IMG/VR virus record: IMGVR_UViG_3300013006_001829
Location: 1-27,833 of that record
DNA from: a virus
Direction: 5' to 3' (one strand)
Length of the DNA stretch: 27,833 nt
Part shown: positions 15,516-23,809 of the stretch, in pieces
How the letters are laid out: every line of letters starts with the position of its first letter
How positions within the stretch are numbered: the stretch's first letter is position 1
The notes under the pieces: model-generated
What the model was told of the DNA's origin: nothing
The model's database searches: none
What the model saw: the letters and a program-made list of their open reading frames with translations, nothing else
Translations under genes and position numbers: made by a program

Positions 15516-16216
15516 AAGTCTGAATTACCTAATAAATCAAAAATTGCTATATATTTTAATAAACGATCAGCCCAGGCAGCATGTCCTTCTTCTAAAGGGT
15601 GCATAAGGGGACCTATTTTGTAATTATTTTCTTTGACAAATTGGGCAAAACTTGGAACTACATAATATCGATTTTTTATTATTTGTGCCAATAATTCAGG
15701 TTTTATCACACCCGTTTCCATTTTCATTGACGTAGTTATTAAATATGGAATTTTTTTAGTTCTTAAAAAATTCTGCATTTTTAACACTATCATTACATTA
15801 AGGGTATGATCCCCGCGATCATTCTGATGACCAATAGGATAATTTTCAACACCTGGTGCAGTAGAAGCTAGATAAGCATAGTAAGATCCAAGATCAGAGG
15901 AACAAAATTCTCTACGAGCAAGGTGAGTCAACCCTATATTAACAAAAATCTCTTCAGGTTTAAAGATTACCAACGCTTTAGACAAATTATTAATCAGCAT
16001 CCTATAGGAACGTTCATTCGACCCCTCAGGCAATCCGGAATTTTGATAGTAGTTTATTCCTAACTGATCAGCCATAATCCCTGTATAACAGTGTTTCCTT
16101 TTATAAGGAGTAAACGAAAAAAGAGTTCCTTCGACAGTATCAAATTCAGGGCCGTCTGGATGTAATTCATGCCCCCATACGAATGAATCACCGACCGTAT
16201 AAAAAAATTTTATCAT
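15512..16216 (-). CDS. SGNH hydrolase, paralogue C
   Basis: 234 aa. FFYTVGDSFVWGHEL (block I, Ser), then YKRKHCYTGIMADQL, a GSNERSYRML block II, VNIGLTHLARREF near block III, and MHPLEEGHAAWADRLLKYI with the C-terminal His. It shares these blocks with paralogue D, which abuts it with an ATGA overlap, but differs from the A/B pair. One deletion relative to D removes about 12 residues in the middle. Cytoplasmic by lack of a signal. Confidence 0.87.
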   Translation of the reverse strand: MIKFFYTVGDSFVWGHELHPDGPEFDTVEGTLFSFTPYKRKHCYTGIMADQLGINYYQNSGLPEGSNERSYRMLINNLSKALVIFKPEEIFVNIGLTHLARREFCSSDLGSYYAYLASTAPGVENYPIGHQNDRGDHTLNVMIVLKMQNFLRTKKIPYLITTSMKMETGVIKPELLAQIIKNRYYVVPSFAQFVKENNYKIGPLMHPLEEGHAAWADRLLKYIAIFDLLGNSDL

Positions 16217-16956
16217 AAATCAAAATTATTTAACAAATTGTTTTCATTTATATGAGTTAACAAATGTGCAGCCCAGGCAGCATGTCCTTCTTCTAAAGGG
16301 TGCATAAGGGGACCTATTTTGTAATTATTTTTTTTAGCAAAATCAAAAAAAGATGGTTGTACGTAGTAACGATTTTTAACTATTTGATTGGAAAGTTCGT
16401 GGGTTATAACTTGGAGTTTTCGATAAAATTCTATTGATAAGGAAGCAGTTATTAGATAGGGAATTTTATTCGTTCTTAAAAAATTCTGCATTCCTAACAC
16501 CATCATCATATCAAATGTAAAATGCCCGTAATCAAAACTAAAATGATTTACAAGAGTTTTCCACAAAGTATGGTGACCTGGCATCATATCATTGGGTTCA
16601 AACGAATTTAAATGAATATAGTAATCCCCTATCTCATTGAAACAAAATTCTCTACGAGCAACGTGAGTCAAACCTATATTAACAAAAATCTCTTCAGGTT
16701 TGTAAATTGTCAATGCAGAAGACAAATCATTAATCAGCATCCTATAGGAACGTTCATTTGAACCGCCTGGACAACTACTATTAGCATAAGATTCGACTGA
16801 CAACTGGTCGGCTATAATTCCGGTGTAACAATGCTTTCTTTTATAGGGACTAAATTCAAATTTAGCCACAGATGAGTTGTCTGCTTCAGGACCGTCTGGA
16901 TGTAATTCATGTCCCCATACGAATGAATCACCTACTGCATAAAAAAATTTAGTCAT
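16213..16956 (-). CDS. SGNH hydrolase, paralogue D
   Basis: 247 aa. KFFYAVGDSFVWGHELHPDG, GGSNERSYRMLINDLS, VNIGLTHVARREF and LMHPLEEGHAAWAAHLL give the four SGNH blocks. The first and last quarters are almost identical to paralogue C, while the middle (residues about 115-180) has diverged, a pattern of duplication followed by change in the substrate-facing part. It overlaps the upstream glycosyltransferase-like gene by ATGA. Confidence 0.87.
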   Translation of the reverse strand: MTKFFYAVGDSFVWGHELHPDGPEADNSSVAKFEFSPYKRKHCYTGIIADQLSVESYANSSCPGGSNERSYRMLINDLSSALTIYKPEEIFVNIGLTHVARREFCFNEIGDYYIHLNSFEPNDMMPGHHTLWKTLVNHFSFDYGHFTFDMMMVLGMQNFLRTNKIPYLITASLSIEFYRKLQVITHELSNQIVKNRYYVQPSFFDFAKKNNYKIGPLMHPLEEGHAAWAAHLLTHINENNLLNNFDL

Positions 16957-17747
16957 AATTTATAAAAAGTATTGGAATAATCAGATATCTGTCGATATCC
17001 GTCTGCTGTTAAAGGATCTATATTAGAGACTTCGGGCCTGAAAACTGTTGTTAAAATATGATTATTGAGTATTCTAAAATTGCTTTCTTCAGCAAAGTCT
17101 GACATGTTTCCGCCTGGACCTATAAGATCATAGTCATCTTGTCTGACCTCGTGCTTTTGTATTTTTCTATATAGATCTGAAAGTAAATCCATCGCTGTTG
17201 AAGAGCCGTACAGAAATGTATCGGAAGCATTTACTCTGTTGAATTCAACTGACATTCTGCCCGAGTGCAAACAAACGATATCAAGATATCGATGTTGATT
17301 GATTAGATGATGTCTTGCTGTTTGGGTAAAATCTTGTGTTAGATCAAATATTAAATCATATCTACTTTTAACAACTAAATCGTATCTGAAATTATTTTCA
17401 ATTTCATATTGTTTCTTCAAGTGATTGGCCATCATCATTGAATAAGTTAAAGACGCCCACGAGAATCCAGCACCGATGGCCTGCGCAGAATCAATAATAT
17501 ATTTTTTTGGATTAAACAGATTAACCTTGTCATTCAACCAACCGACATCAACAGGAGTATCTCCTTCCCAATATACAGGTTGTTCTCCAGGGACAGGAAA
17601 TAATGTTCTTCTCTTATAGGTATTATAATCCCAAACATGACAAAAGTAGTCACATTGGTATTCTCCTGAAAAATAATGCAAAATATTAGGAGCGGCAACA
17701 TCTATGGTTCTAGGCTGACCACTTAGACACACTGCTATTTTCATCAT
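16953..17747 (-). CDS. Glycosyltransferase-like protein, paralogue 2
   Basis: 264 aa, MMKIAVCLSGQPRTIDVAAP, followed by YFCHVWDYNTYKRR, then SLTYSMMMANHLKKQ, and YDLVVKSRYDLIFD, where R-x-D occupies the position of RPD in the other family members. The N-terminal CLSGQPRT/HxW pattern is widespread in phage and bacterial proteins annotated as glycosyltransferase-like (recalled). GAGGTAAT precedes the ATG pair. The second Met is an equally good start. Confidence 0.68.
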   Translation of the reverse strand: MMKIAVCLSGQPRTIDVAAPNILHYFSGEYQCDYFCHVWDYNTYKRRTLFPVPGEQPVYWEGDTPVDVGWLNDKVNLFNPKKYIIDSAQAIGAGFSWASLTYSMMMANHLKKQYEIENNFRYDLVVKSRYDLIFDLTQDFTQTARHHLINQHRYLDIVCLHSGRMSVEFNRVNASDTFLYGSSTAMDLLSDLYRKIQKHEVRQDDYDLIGPGGNMSDFAEESNFRILNNHILTTVFRPEVSNIDPLTADGYRQISDYSNTFYKL

Positions 17748-18301
17748 ATTACCTCAAACAATTTAAGATCACCAAAATGAGTACACTCTGTTTTTATTTT
17801 TAAACTTTTTAAAAAATAATAAAACCCCTTGTCGTCAAGGGTTCCTTTTTTTCTTACTGGTGACAGATACTTGTACTCGATTCCAAAATTACAGGCACAA
17901 TCAAATGTAAGTGAGTTTGAAAAAAATATCTGAGGTGAAACTTCAGTAACTCCGCGACCTCCAGTATATCGCCCTCTGACATAATATAATTTGTTAGAGG
18001 TATAAAGATCTAATTTTGGCAACAAATTTGAATGTTGAGAAAACAGAGACAGTGTATCATCAGATAGATCTATTGCCACACAGGTATCAAAATCTTTTTT
18101 AATCTCTAATTCATGTTGTCTTTTTTTAAAACAGCTTTTCCAAAGATTTATATACAAATCGTTTTCATCTATGTGTTCAAAAAACTCAATATTATAATCA
18201 CTCATTTGGTTGCAACAGTGCTGTCGGAGAGCAGACAAATTAGTATTTGAGGTGCCGTACAAACAGACTGCTAAATTAAGGTTGGTAGATTCCGGTCTCA
18301 T
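17744..18301 (-). CDS. Unknown protein, possibly a degenerate glycosyltransferase-like paralogue
   Basis: 185 aa. The N-terminal LNLAVCLYGTSNTNLSALRQ resembles the IAVCLSGQPRT opening of the next gene, and DTCVAIDLSDDTLSLFS may be a remnant of the acid-containing strand, but the HxW and RPD motifs are not clear. A Gly/Arg stretch (YYVRGRYTGGRGVTEVSPQIFFSNSLTFD) is similar in layout to acceptor-side regions of such proteins. It overlaps the radical SAM gene by 26 nt; AAGGA lies 9 nt before the ATG. Function not assigned. Confidence 0.6.
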   Translation of the reverse strand: MRPESTNLNLAVCLYGTSNTNLSALRQHCCNQMSDYNIEFFEHIDENDLYINLWKSCFKKRQHELEIKKDFDTCVAIDLSDDTLSLFSQHSNLLPKLDLYTSNKLYYVRGRYTGGRGVTEVSPQIFFSNSLTFDCACNFGIEYKYLSPVRKKGTLDDKGFYYFLKSLKIKTECTHFGDLKLFEVI

Positions 18302-19709
18302 AGTGTCTTATTCCTTCTTTGTGCAAGGGCATGATATCAAAAACTTTAGGTACCTCGATGGCACTGTACCAAGGAGCAATCTCTGGGAAAGTTTCTAAAA
18401 TGTTTTTGCCTCTTCGCTGATCGTATTGTGTGAAAAAACTCTTGAAGTCAACCAGCAACAGTTTCTTGTCATCAGGCATGTAGACATGGCCTTTGTCTAA
18501 CACTTCAATGTAGTCCAGCAGTCTTTGGATCTGTGCCATTTCCCCGTCAAGAAACAGGCGAGAGTCTTTGTTCTTGTCGTACCACACTTTTAATTTGGCA
18601 TGCAACTGCATCTTAACATCATCTGGTAGTGCAAGCGGACTCATGAAGCTGGGCCAACGCAGCATGTTCAATGACAGGTTAGGCCTGTGGTGACCATATC
18701 GACTTTTTAATTCAATGACATCATCTAAAAACTCTGTGATACTGAACAGGCATAGACTGTTGATGGTCATCATTATGGTCAAGGCTCGAAACTGAGCATT
18801 TTCTATAAAGGTTGACAGATTGTGTCGCCATTGCTGGTAGTTCAATCCATCTCTAATATATTCAGCATGTGCTCCGAAACTTTCATTACTGGTATAGAGA
18901 TCAAACTCTCTAATAGGTAATGTGTGAGTTATGCCGATCAATTTTTCCAAGGCTTTTTCACTGAGCCCTAGATTGGAATTAACGGCAAATCTTAAGTTCC
19001 TGCTGTCGCTCTGATGTAGGATATCCACAAACCTCCAAAAGTTCTGACTGACGGTGGCCTCACCTCCGGTGATTCTAATTTCATCTAGGGTCTTAGATAA
19101 TTTAGGCCACCAGGCAAAGAAAGCATCTACATAGGGATTATTTTCCATATGGCGACCATTCAGTTCGGTCCAACTGCCATCTGACTGATAGGCTCCGCCT
19201 CCACCGCCCGGGGATGAAAAGTTTTGATAGGCTCCGTGTTTTTCCAAATCCTGTGCCCAGGTAGAACTGTAGCCTGCATTGCAGTAGCTACAGGCAAAAT
19301 TGCATTGGCGGTCGAAACTGATTTCTAGTGTCTTTAGATCAATGTCAGCATCCCAGGGCAGGTCTTTGAGTCGCCTGATGTCTTCTTCTTGATAGATTTC
19401 ACTTTTGTAGATTCTGTCACTGGGATTGTTACGACCTATTCCTTCGATCTTCCAACAATAGCTGCACTCTGCAGGCTTATCTCCATTCAACATCATCTTA
19501 CGCATCTGCTTTTTGTGATCGGTGTTGTGTATGGCACTGGGGTTAGTCAAGATCTGTTGGGGATCAATGGGATGCGGCAAGGGCAAATGACAGCTCATGG
19601 TGTGTCCACTGCCTAGATGTATGCTGGCGTTCAACCACTTGGCCGCACAGAAACTGGGACTGATGGAGTTCAGGTGTTGATCACGCCACTTTATTAGATG
19701 TTCACTCAT
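18276..19709 (-). CDS. Radical SAM enzyme (twitch-type), paralogue 2
   Basis: 477 aa. The radical SAM cluster motif CxxxCxxC is C136-NFA-C140-SY-C143, followed by the GGE-like RITGGEATVS (SAM amino-group binding) and a partial TIM barrel. An N-terminal module of about 115 residues carries C21, C40-H41, and C82/C85 (AECSYCW), a likely extra Fe-S or zinc site. It parallels the next upstream gene along its length. Such phage proteins are annotated as twitch-domain radical SAM proteins (recalled); the substrate is unknown. A Gly run (SSPGGGGGAYQSDG) sits after the cluster. TAAtATG spacing couples it to the upstream gene. Confidence 0.9.
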   Translation of the reverse strand: MSEHLIKWRDQHLNSISPSFCAAKWLNASIHLGSGHTMSCHLPLPHPIDPQQILTNPSAIHNTDHKKQMRKMMLNGDKPAECSYCWKIEGIGRNNPSDRIYKSEIYQEEDIRRLKDLPWDADIDLKTLEISFDRQCNFACSYCNAGYSSTWAQDLEKHGAYQNFSSPGGGGGAYQSDGSWTELNGRHMENNPYVDAFFAWWPKLSKTLDEIRITGGEATVSQNFWRFVDILHQSDSRNLRFAVNSNLGLSEKALEKLIGITHTLPIREFDLYTSNESFGAHAEYIRDGLNYQQWRHNLSTFIENAQFRALTIMMTINSLCLFSITEFLDDVIELKSRYGHHRPNLSLNMLRWPSFMSPLALPDDVKMQLHAKLKVWYDKNKDSRLFLDGEMAQIQRLLDYIEVLDKGHVYMPDDKKLLLVDFKSFFTQYDQRRGKNILETFPEIAPWYSAIEVPKVFDIMPLHKEGIRHYETGIYQP

Positions 19710-19710
19710 A

Positions 19711-21165
19711 TTAGAAAGGCCCCTGTGTTTGCCATCTCACGGTATACATTTTACACTCTTGATAAAAGTCAGCCAACTGTGGAAAGGTCTCTTTAAAGTC
19801 AGTACCTCGTCGTAGATCGTATTCGGTGATATATTCAGCAAACTGTGCTCTCAAGGGCCCAATTCGTCCAAATTTAGCATGTGTACGCATCATTTCATCC
19901 GTTACAGTATAATATAGCCGTTCGATCCTATTTATTTCAAAGTCAAAGAAGCCTTTGCCACATAAGGGAGGCCAATTCAGCTGATGCAGATTTCTATAGG
20001 CATGTGTGACCACCTGCTCTAACATGGGCAGATATTTGGTGTCGGCCACCCAGGCGGCCAAAAACTCTGGCCAACGTATGTAGGGCACATCCAGAGTCAC
20101 TGGGTTTTTGCGTATGGGCTGTTGAGTATACTGTCGTTTCATGTCCAGGATGTCATCCATCAGCAAATGAAAACTGGGCAGACTCATAATGTTGTAGGCC
20201 GCCATGACCGAGAGATGACTGTGTGGTATTTCGGCCAAGACCCTGTGGCAGTTGGCCAGCCAGCGATCATAATTCAGCCCAAATCTAATGTATTCGGCTT
20301 GGGCTCCATGTGCTTCGTTACTGGTATAGACCTTGAAGATTTTAACGGCTCCTTTGTCCTGTATGATCTGCATTTTTTTGATAAATTTGTTGATCAACTG
20401 TGGGGGCACGTCTAGGTTGCTGTTGATGTTGAATTCCATCTGAGGCTGTGGATGATCTATCAGGTAGTCTAATACTCGAAACAACTGTTTGCTCATCAAG
20501 GGTTCCCCACCTGTGATTCTAAAGACCTTGAGCTCTTTGACCACATCAGGCCACCAGGACCAAAAGGCTTCCACATAGGGATTAGGTTTGGTTATGGGCA
20601 AGGGCAATATGTCCTGTTGTTTGAGATAGTCTAGACTATGCAAGGGCAGATCCTGCAGTTGATAGGGGCCATGCTGTTCTATTTCCTGTCTCCAGGTGCT
20701 GCTGACCGCAGGACTACAGTAGGCACATTTAAAGTTGCAGGCCGTGTCAAAACTGACTTCCAGATAGCTAGGCACCGCATCTGTGTCCCAGGGGCTTTTA
20801 ACAATGTGATCTAGATAGGGTGCGGCCCAGGGCTCGGCACTTTTGGTTATGCGATCGCTGAACACCGGACCGCTGTTTGAGCCACGATCGGCGTCTTCGG
20901 CACGCCAGCAGTAGTCACACTCTTCAGGCCTTGAGCCCTCTAGCATCTGCCTTCGCTGCTGTTTTTTGTAGTTGCTGTTGTGCAGAGCACTGACATTGAT
21001 TTTGATCTCGTCCACTGAGATCTTGTGAGGACTGGGGTGATGACAACTGTGTGTCTGTCCGGTGCCCAACAACAGACTGACCTGTTGCCATTTGGCCACA
21101 CACATGCTGGGACTGACCTTGTCTAGTCGCTGTTGTGTTTCTGTAAAAATTTGATTATGATCCAT
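19711..21165 (-). CDS. Radical SAM enzyme (twitch-type), paralogue 1
   Basis: 484 aa. Cluster motif C143-NFK-C147-AY-C150 after LEVSFDTA, then RITGGEPLMSKQ and INSNLDVPP. The N-terminal module has C22, C41-H42-H43 and C83/C86 (EECDYCW), in the same order and spacing as in paralogue 2, so the auxiliary site is conserved. Shared blocks run to the C-terminal YDLRRGTDFKETFP. AGGAT lies 6 nt before the ATG. Two non-identical radical SAM enzymes in tandem suggest two steps of one pathway or a heteromeric pair. The enzymes need Fe-S clusters, which links them to the phage ErpA/IscU/IscA set. Confidence 0.92.
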   Translation of the reverse strand: MDHNQIFTETQQRLDKVSPSMCVAKWQQVSLLLGTGQTHSCHHPSPHKISVDEIKINVSALHNSNYKKQQRRQMLEGSRPEECDYCWRAEDADRGSNSGPVFSDRITKSAEPWAAPYLDHIVKSPWDTDAVPSYLEVSFDTACNFKCAYCSPAVSSTWRQEIEQHGPYQLQDLPLHSLDYLKQQDILPLPITKPNPYVEAFWSWWPDVVKELKVFRITGGEPLMSKQLFRVLDYLIDHPQPQMEFNINSNLDVPPQLINKFIKKMQIIQDKGAVKIFKVYTSNEAHGAQAEYIRFGLNYDRWLANCHRVLAEIPHSHLSVMAAYNIMSLPSFHLLMDDILDMKRQYTQQPIRKNPVTLDVPYIRWPEFLAAWVADTKYLPMLEQVVTHAYRNLHQLNWPPLCGKGFFDFEINRIERLYYTVTDEMMRTHAKFGRIGPLRAQFAEYITEYDLRRGTDFKETFPQLADFYQECKMYTVRWQTQGPF

Positions 21166-21201
21166 GCATATCCTAGTTGATTAAGTTGTATTTTGTCTAG
21201 T

Positions 21202-22857
21202 CTAGGCCTGTTCGTAGTATTGACTACGCAGCCACTCTCGGTCGTTGATGTACAGCAGTTGATCAAGCGGGCCGTCCTGCTCATAGATGTCATTAACCCA
21301 CTGTTCAGCTTCTAGTGCGGCTCTAATGGCCTCGGATGAGTAGGGTCTGTTGTAATCTCTATCTTGCCAGGCTTTGAGCAGATCTCGGGTGCGCCAGTCG
21401 CTGGGATTGTTGTGCAGTCGAATGGTCAGCTTGACACACTCTCTAAAAGCACTGCGCCAGGTACTGAACTCATCCGTGTTGTAGCGTGTTTCGTTGCTGA
21501 CCACAGATATGACTCTGAGATCTTTGAACAGTTCGGTGGTCATGTCCAGCCCGGCCCACATCCAAGAGTCTTTGAGCAGTTGTGTAGGCAGCAGTTTGAC
21601 TCCACCATAGCCATACTCTAGATCATTTAGAGCATTGCGACTGTGCCATATGTGAGCGCAGTGTCGGTCCCAGATAGAGGGTTGATAGTCAAAACGCCAG
21701 GCATCTAGCAGCCAGGCATCGGCATCTACCACCCAAAACATGTCGGTGGTGGCCAGTTCAGCGGCTCGGCAGTGTGCGGCGTAGATACCCACCACACCGT
21801 CTATGCGTTGGGCATGTGGTGCTCGTTCTAGCACACGAGCCCAATGTAGATCGGCAGTGGGTTCTCCACAGCTGATAAAAAACACATCCAGCTGACCAAA
21901 TATGCTGGGTGTGATCATGCCCATGACCTTTTGCCCCGCCACCCGATCGACCACACGTACTCGTACGGCCCAAATGTCAGGGTTCTGGTCATTGGTGCAG
22001 CGTGAATCCAACATCCATACGTGTTCGTACTCTAGGTCGTACCAGGGTATTACATAGTCCAGATCATAGCAGAGTTCAGGCAGATCACTATTGTAGACAA
22101 CGTCGTGCTGGGGAGTAATGGTGCCATACCACTGCCAGTCTTTGGGCTTGCGATAAGCGGGTGAGAACCTGACCAACCACAGGGGTTCGGCCAGATCCTC
22201 AGTGTGTGCTGGATCCAGTGCCCAGGCACAGTCACAGTCCATGTCCCAGTAGGCCGGAAAGCATTGATCCAAATCTACGGTAATGGCAGGAGCGTCCGGG
22301 TTCAGTTCAATGTCAAGGTGAGGTGTAACCTCACCCATGTCCTTGACTCCTTGTACTGTGCGACCCATAGGTTGACAGCTAAAGGCCCATATGCGATCCT
22401 CACCACCGGGTACCACACGCCAGTCTAAATACCAAACCAGTTGATATTGATAGTCCCAGGCCGGAGGTTGATAATGGCCATAGATCTGAGGTCCCTCATA
22501 GGTAATGGATCGATCTAGATCAGGATTGCGTCGCCAAATCAGCTGAGGTCTGGTAACGGTGACCTGATAGTAACCCGCATCAGGTCGCCACCCGGGAGGA
22601 AACAGTTTGGCTATCCACTGACCCTGGCTGTTGGACCAAACCACACAGTGATCGCCACCGGTATCAGGCACATGTTCAATTAGGTGATGTAGCTGCAGGT
22701 CCGATTGATCTCGCCAAGGATTCAAGATCAGCTGATTAGTGCCGGTGACCAGTTGAGCCAGCTGTTGATCATAGAGCTCGGGTTGACCGGTCCACTCTAT
22801 GGCTTCAACCAGTAGAGGGTCTATGAGGTTGACTATGGATAAGAATTGTCCGGACAT
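21202..22857 (-). CDS. Trp-rich repeat protein fused to a glycosyltransferase-like domain
   Basis: 551 aa. Residues about 94-320 hold about three copies of a 70-80-residue repeat with the pattern G-x-ITPxxDxxxNxDxPxxxxDLDxxxPxxD...WxLD...WxVR (copies start near 94, 173 and 244; the first is weakest). Residues about 322-470 look like a GT-A glycosyltransferase core: DVFFISCGEPTADLHWARVL, AAELATTDMFWVVDADAW with the DxD-like VDAD at 377-380, then a YGYGGVKLLP acceptor-side loop. The C-terminus is helical. It is the first gene of the leftward operon, 62 nt after a TATAAATA. The repeat function is unknown. Confidence 0.75.
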   Translation of the reverse strand: MSGQFLSIVNLIDPLLVEAIEWTGQPELYDQQLAQLVTGTNQLILNPWRDQSDLQLHHLIEHVPDTGGDHCVVWSNSQGQWIAKLFPPGWRPDAGYYQVTVTRPQLIWRRNPDLDRSITYEGPQIYGHYQPPAWDYQYQLVWYLDWRVVPGGEDRIWAFSCQPMGRTVQGVKDMGEVTPHLDIELNPDAPAITVDLDQCFPAYWDMDCDCAWALDPAHTEDLAEPLWLVRFSPAYRKPKDWQWYGTITPQHDVVYNSDLPELCYDLDYVIPWYDLEYEHVWMLDSRCTNDQNPDIWAVRVRVVDRVAGQKVMGMITPSIFGQLDVFFISCGEPTADLHWARVLERAPHAQRIDGVVGIYAAHCRAAELATTDMFWVVDADAWLLDAWRFDYQPSIWDRHCAHIWHSRNALNDLEYGYGGVKLLPTQLLKDSWMWAGLDMTTELFKDLRVISVVSNETRYNTDEFSTWRSAFRECVKLTIRLHNNPSDWRTRDLLKAWQDRDYNRPYSSEAIRAALEAEQWVNDIYEQDGPLDQLLYINDREWLRSQYYEQA

Positions 22858-22882
22858 GAGGGTTTGGTTTTTTATCTGACTC

Positions 22883-22912
22883 TAGACAGGGTGCGTAAAT
22901 AATGTATATACT
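22883..22912 (+). promoter_or_regulatory. Probable early promoter, GT9-like gene
   Basis: TAGACA (22883-22888), 18-bp spacer, TATACT (22907-22912), then 26 nt to the ATG at 22939. Weaker than the other early promoters because of the -35 and the spacer. Confidence 0.5.
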
Positions 22913-22918
22913 TAATGA

Positions 22919-22926
22919 TATTTATA
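22919..22926 (-). promoter_or_regulatory. T4-type late promoter of the leftward operon
   Basis: TATTTATA on the plus strand, that is TATAAATA leftward, 61 nt upstream of the 551-aa gene. No other convincing promoter is seen until the end of the operon near 6992, about 16 kb downstream. Confidence 0.75.
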
Positions 22927-22938
22927 GGAATAAAGCTG

Positions 22939-23718
22939 ATGACCCAAAATAAAAAACTAGGCATTGTACAGAGTAGAGGACTGGGCGACATAGTGATCGC
23001 CCTGCCCATAGCACATTATTATCACCAAGAAGGATACCAAATCCACTGGCCCATCTGCAGAGAATTCGTCAGTCACTTTGAACAGACCGTGCCCTGGGTC
23101 ACCTGGCATCCAGTGACCACAGATCAGGGCAGCTTCTTTCTGCAACAACCCCAACAGATACTGACACAGTTGGGCTGTGATGAGATCATGCCGCTATACC
23201 AGGCTCTGACCGGACAGAACTATCACGAGGCCGCATGGTTCCAGCATACCAAATTTGATCAGTACAAGTATATACGTGCGGGCGTGCCATTCCGTAACAA
23301 ATGGCGTCTGGCTGACTGCGTTACCAGACAGCGGGACAGAGAACAGCAGTTGTTAACGGCGGTTAGACAGCAGTTGCCCAATCCCAATGACCCGTTCTGT
23401 ATAGTACATCTAGAGGGCAGTGATCATCGTGCAGACTTTGATCAAAGCATAATCCCCGCAGGCATGCAGATAGTAGAGATCACGGCGGTCAGTGACAGTG
23501 TTTGGGATTGGCTGAGCGTGATAGAAGCGGCCGATGTAGCAATCCTGGTAGACAGTGTGTACAGCAACCTAGTGGAACAGATGACTCTACTAGACGATGA
23601 CAGCAGATACTTTATACCACGCAGTCATATTGGACTGACACCGGTTCAGATCAATCACTGGAACTGGCTAGCCAATACCTCACTGAATCCTGCCAGCAAG
23701 ACCATACAGGTCAAGTAG
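22939..23718 (+). CDS. GT9/heptosyltransferase-like glycosyltransferase
   Basis: 259 aa from ATG 22939 (AGGAA at 22926-22930); an in-frame ATG at 22915 falls in the promoter zone. The N-terminal IVQSRGLGDIVIALPIAHYY is the GDxxxxxP glycine-loop signature of GT-B family 9 enzymes (ADP-heptose:LPS heptosyltransferases), and the C-terminal VIEAADVAILVDSVYSNLVEQ corresponds to the donor-binding region before the final helix. The protein is shorter than bacterial members (about 320-350 aa), so part of the N-terminal domain is reduced. It may act on the same glycan as the divergent operon. Confidence 0.7.
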   Translation: MTQNKKLGIVQSRGLGDIVIALPIAHYYHQEGYQIHWPICREFVSHFEQTVPWVTWHPVTTDQGSFFLQQPQQILTQLGCDEIMPLYQALTGQNYHEAAWFQHTKFDQYKYIRAGVPFRNKWRLADCVTRQRDREQQLLTAVRQQLPNPNDPFCIVHLEGSDHRADFDQSIIPAGMQIVEITAVSDSVWDWLSVIEAADVAILVDSVYSNLVEQMTLLDDDSRYFIPRSHIGLTPVQINHWNWLANTSLNPASKTIQVK

Positions 23719-23739
23719 TCTATGTGCCACATGGGCAGA

Positions 23740-23768
23740 TTGACCATCTAAGCTAGGGATTGTACAAT
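23740..23768 (+). promoter_or_regulatory. Early sigma70-type promoter
   Basis: TTGACC (23740-23745), 17 bp, TACAAT (23763-23768), 41 nt before the ATG at 23810 and its AAGGAG (23796-23801). Confidence 0.75.
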
Positions 23769-23809
23769 TATACACACATACATACACACATGGCAAAGGA
23801 GCGACAGCA

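Noticed and set aside
6992-22857. RiPP (peptide natural product) cluster because of the two radical SAM enzymes
   Set aside because: No precursor-peptide-like gene, leader-peptide recognition domain or transporter is visible; the many GT-like and SGNH genes fit glycan chemistry better. The 41-aa protein lacks a core-peptide composition.
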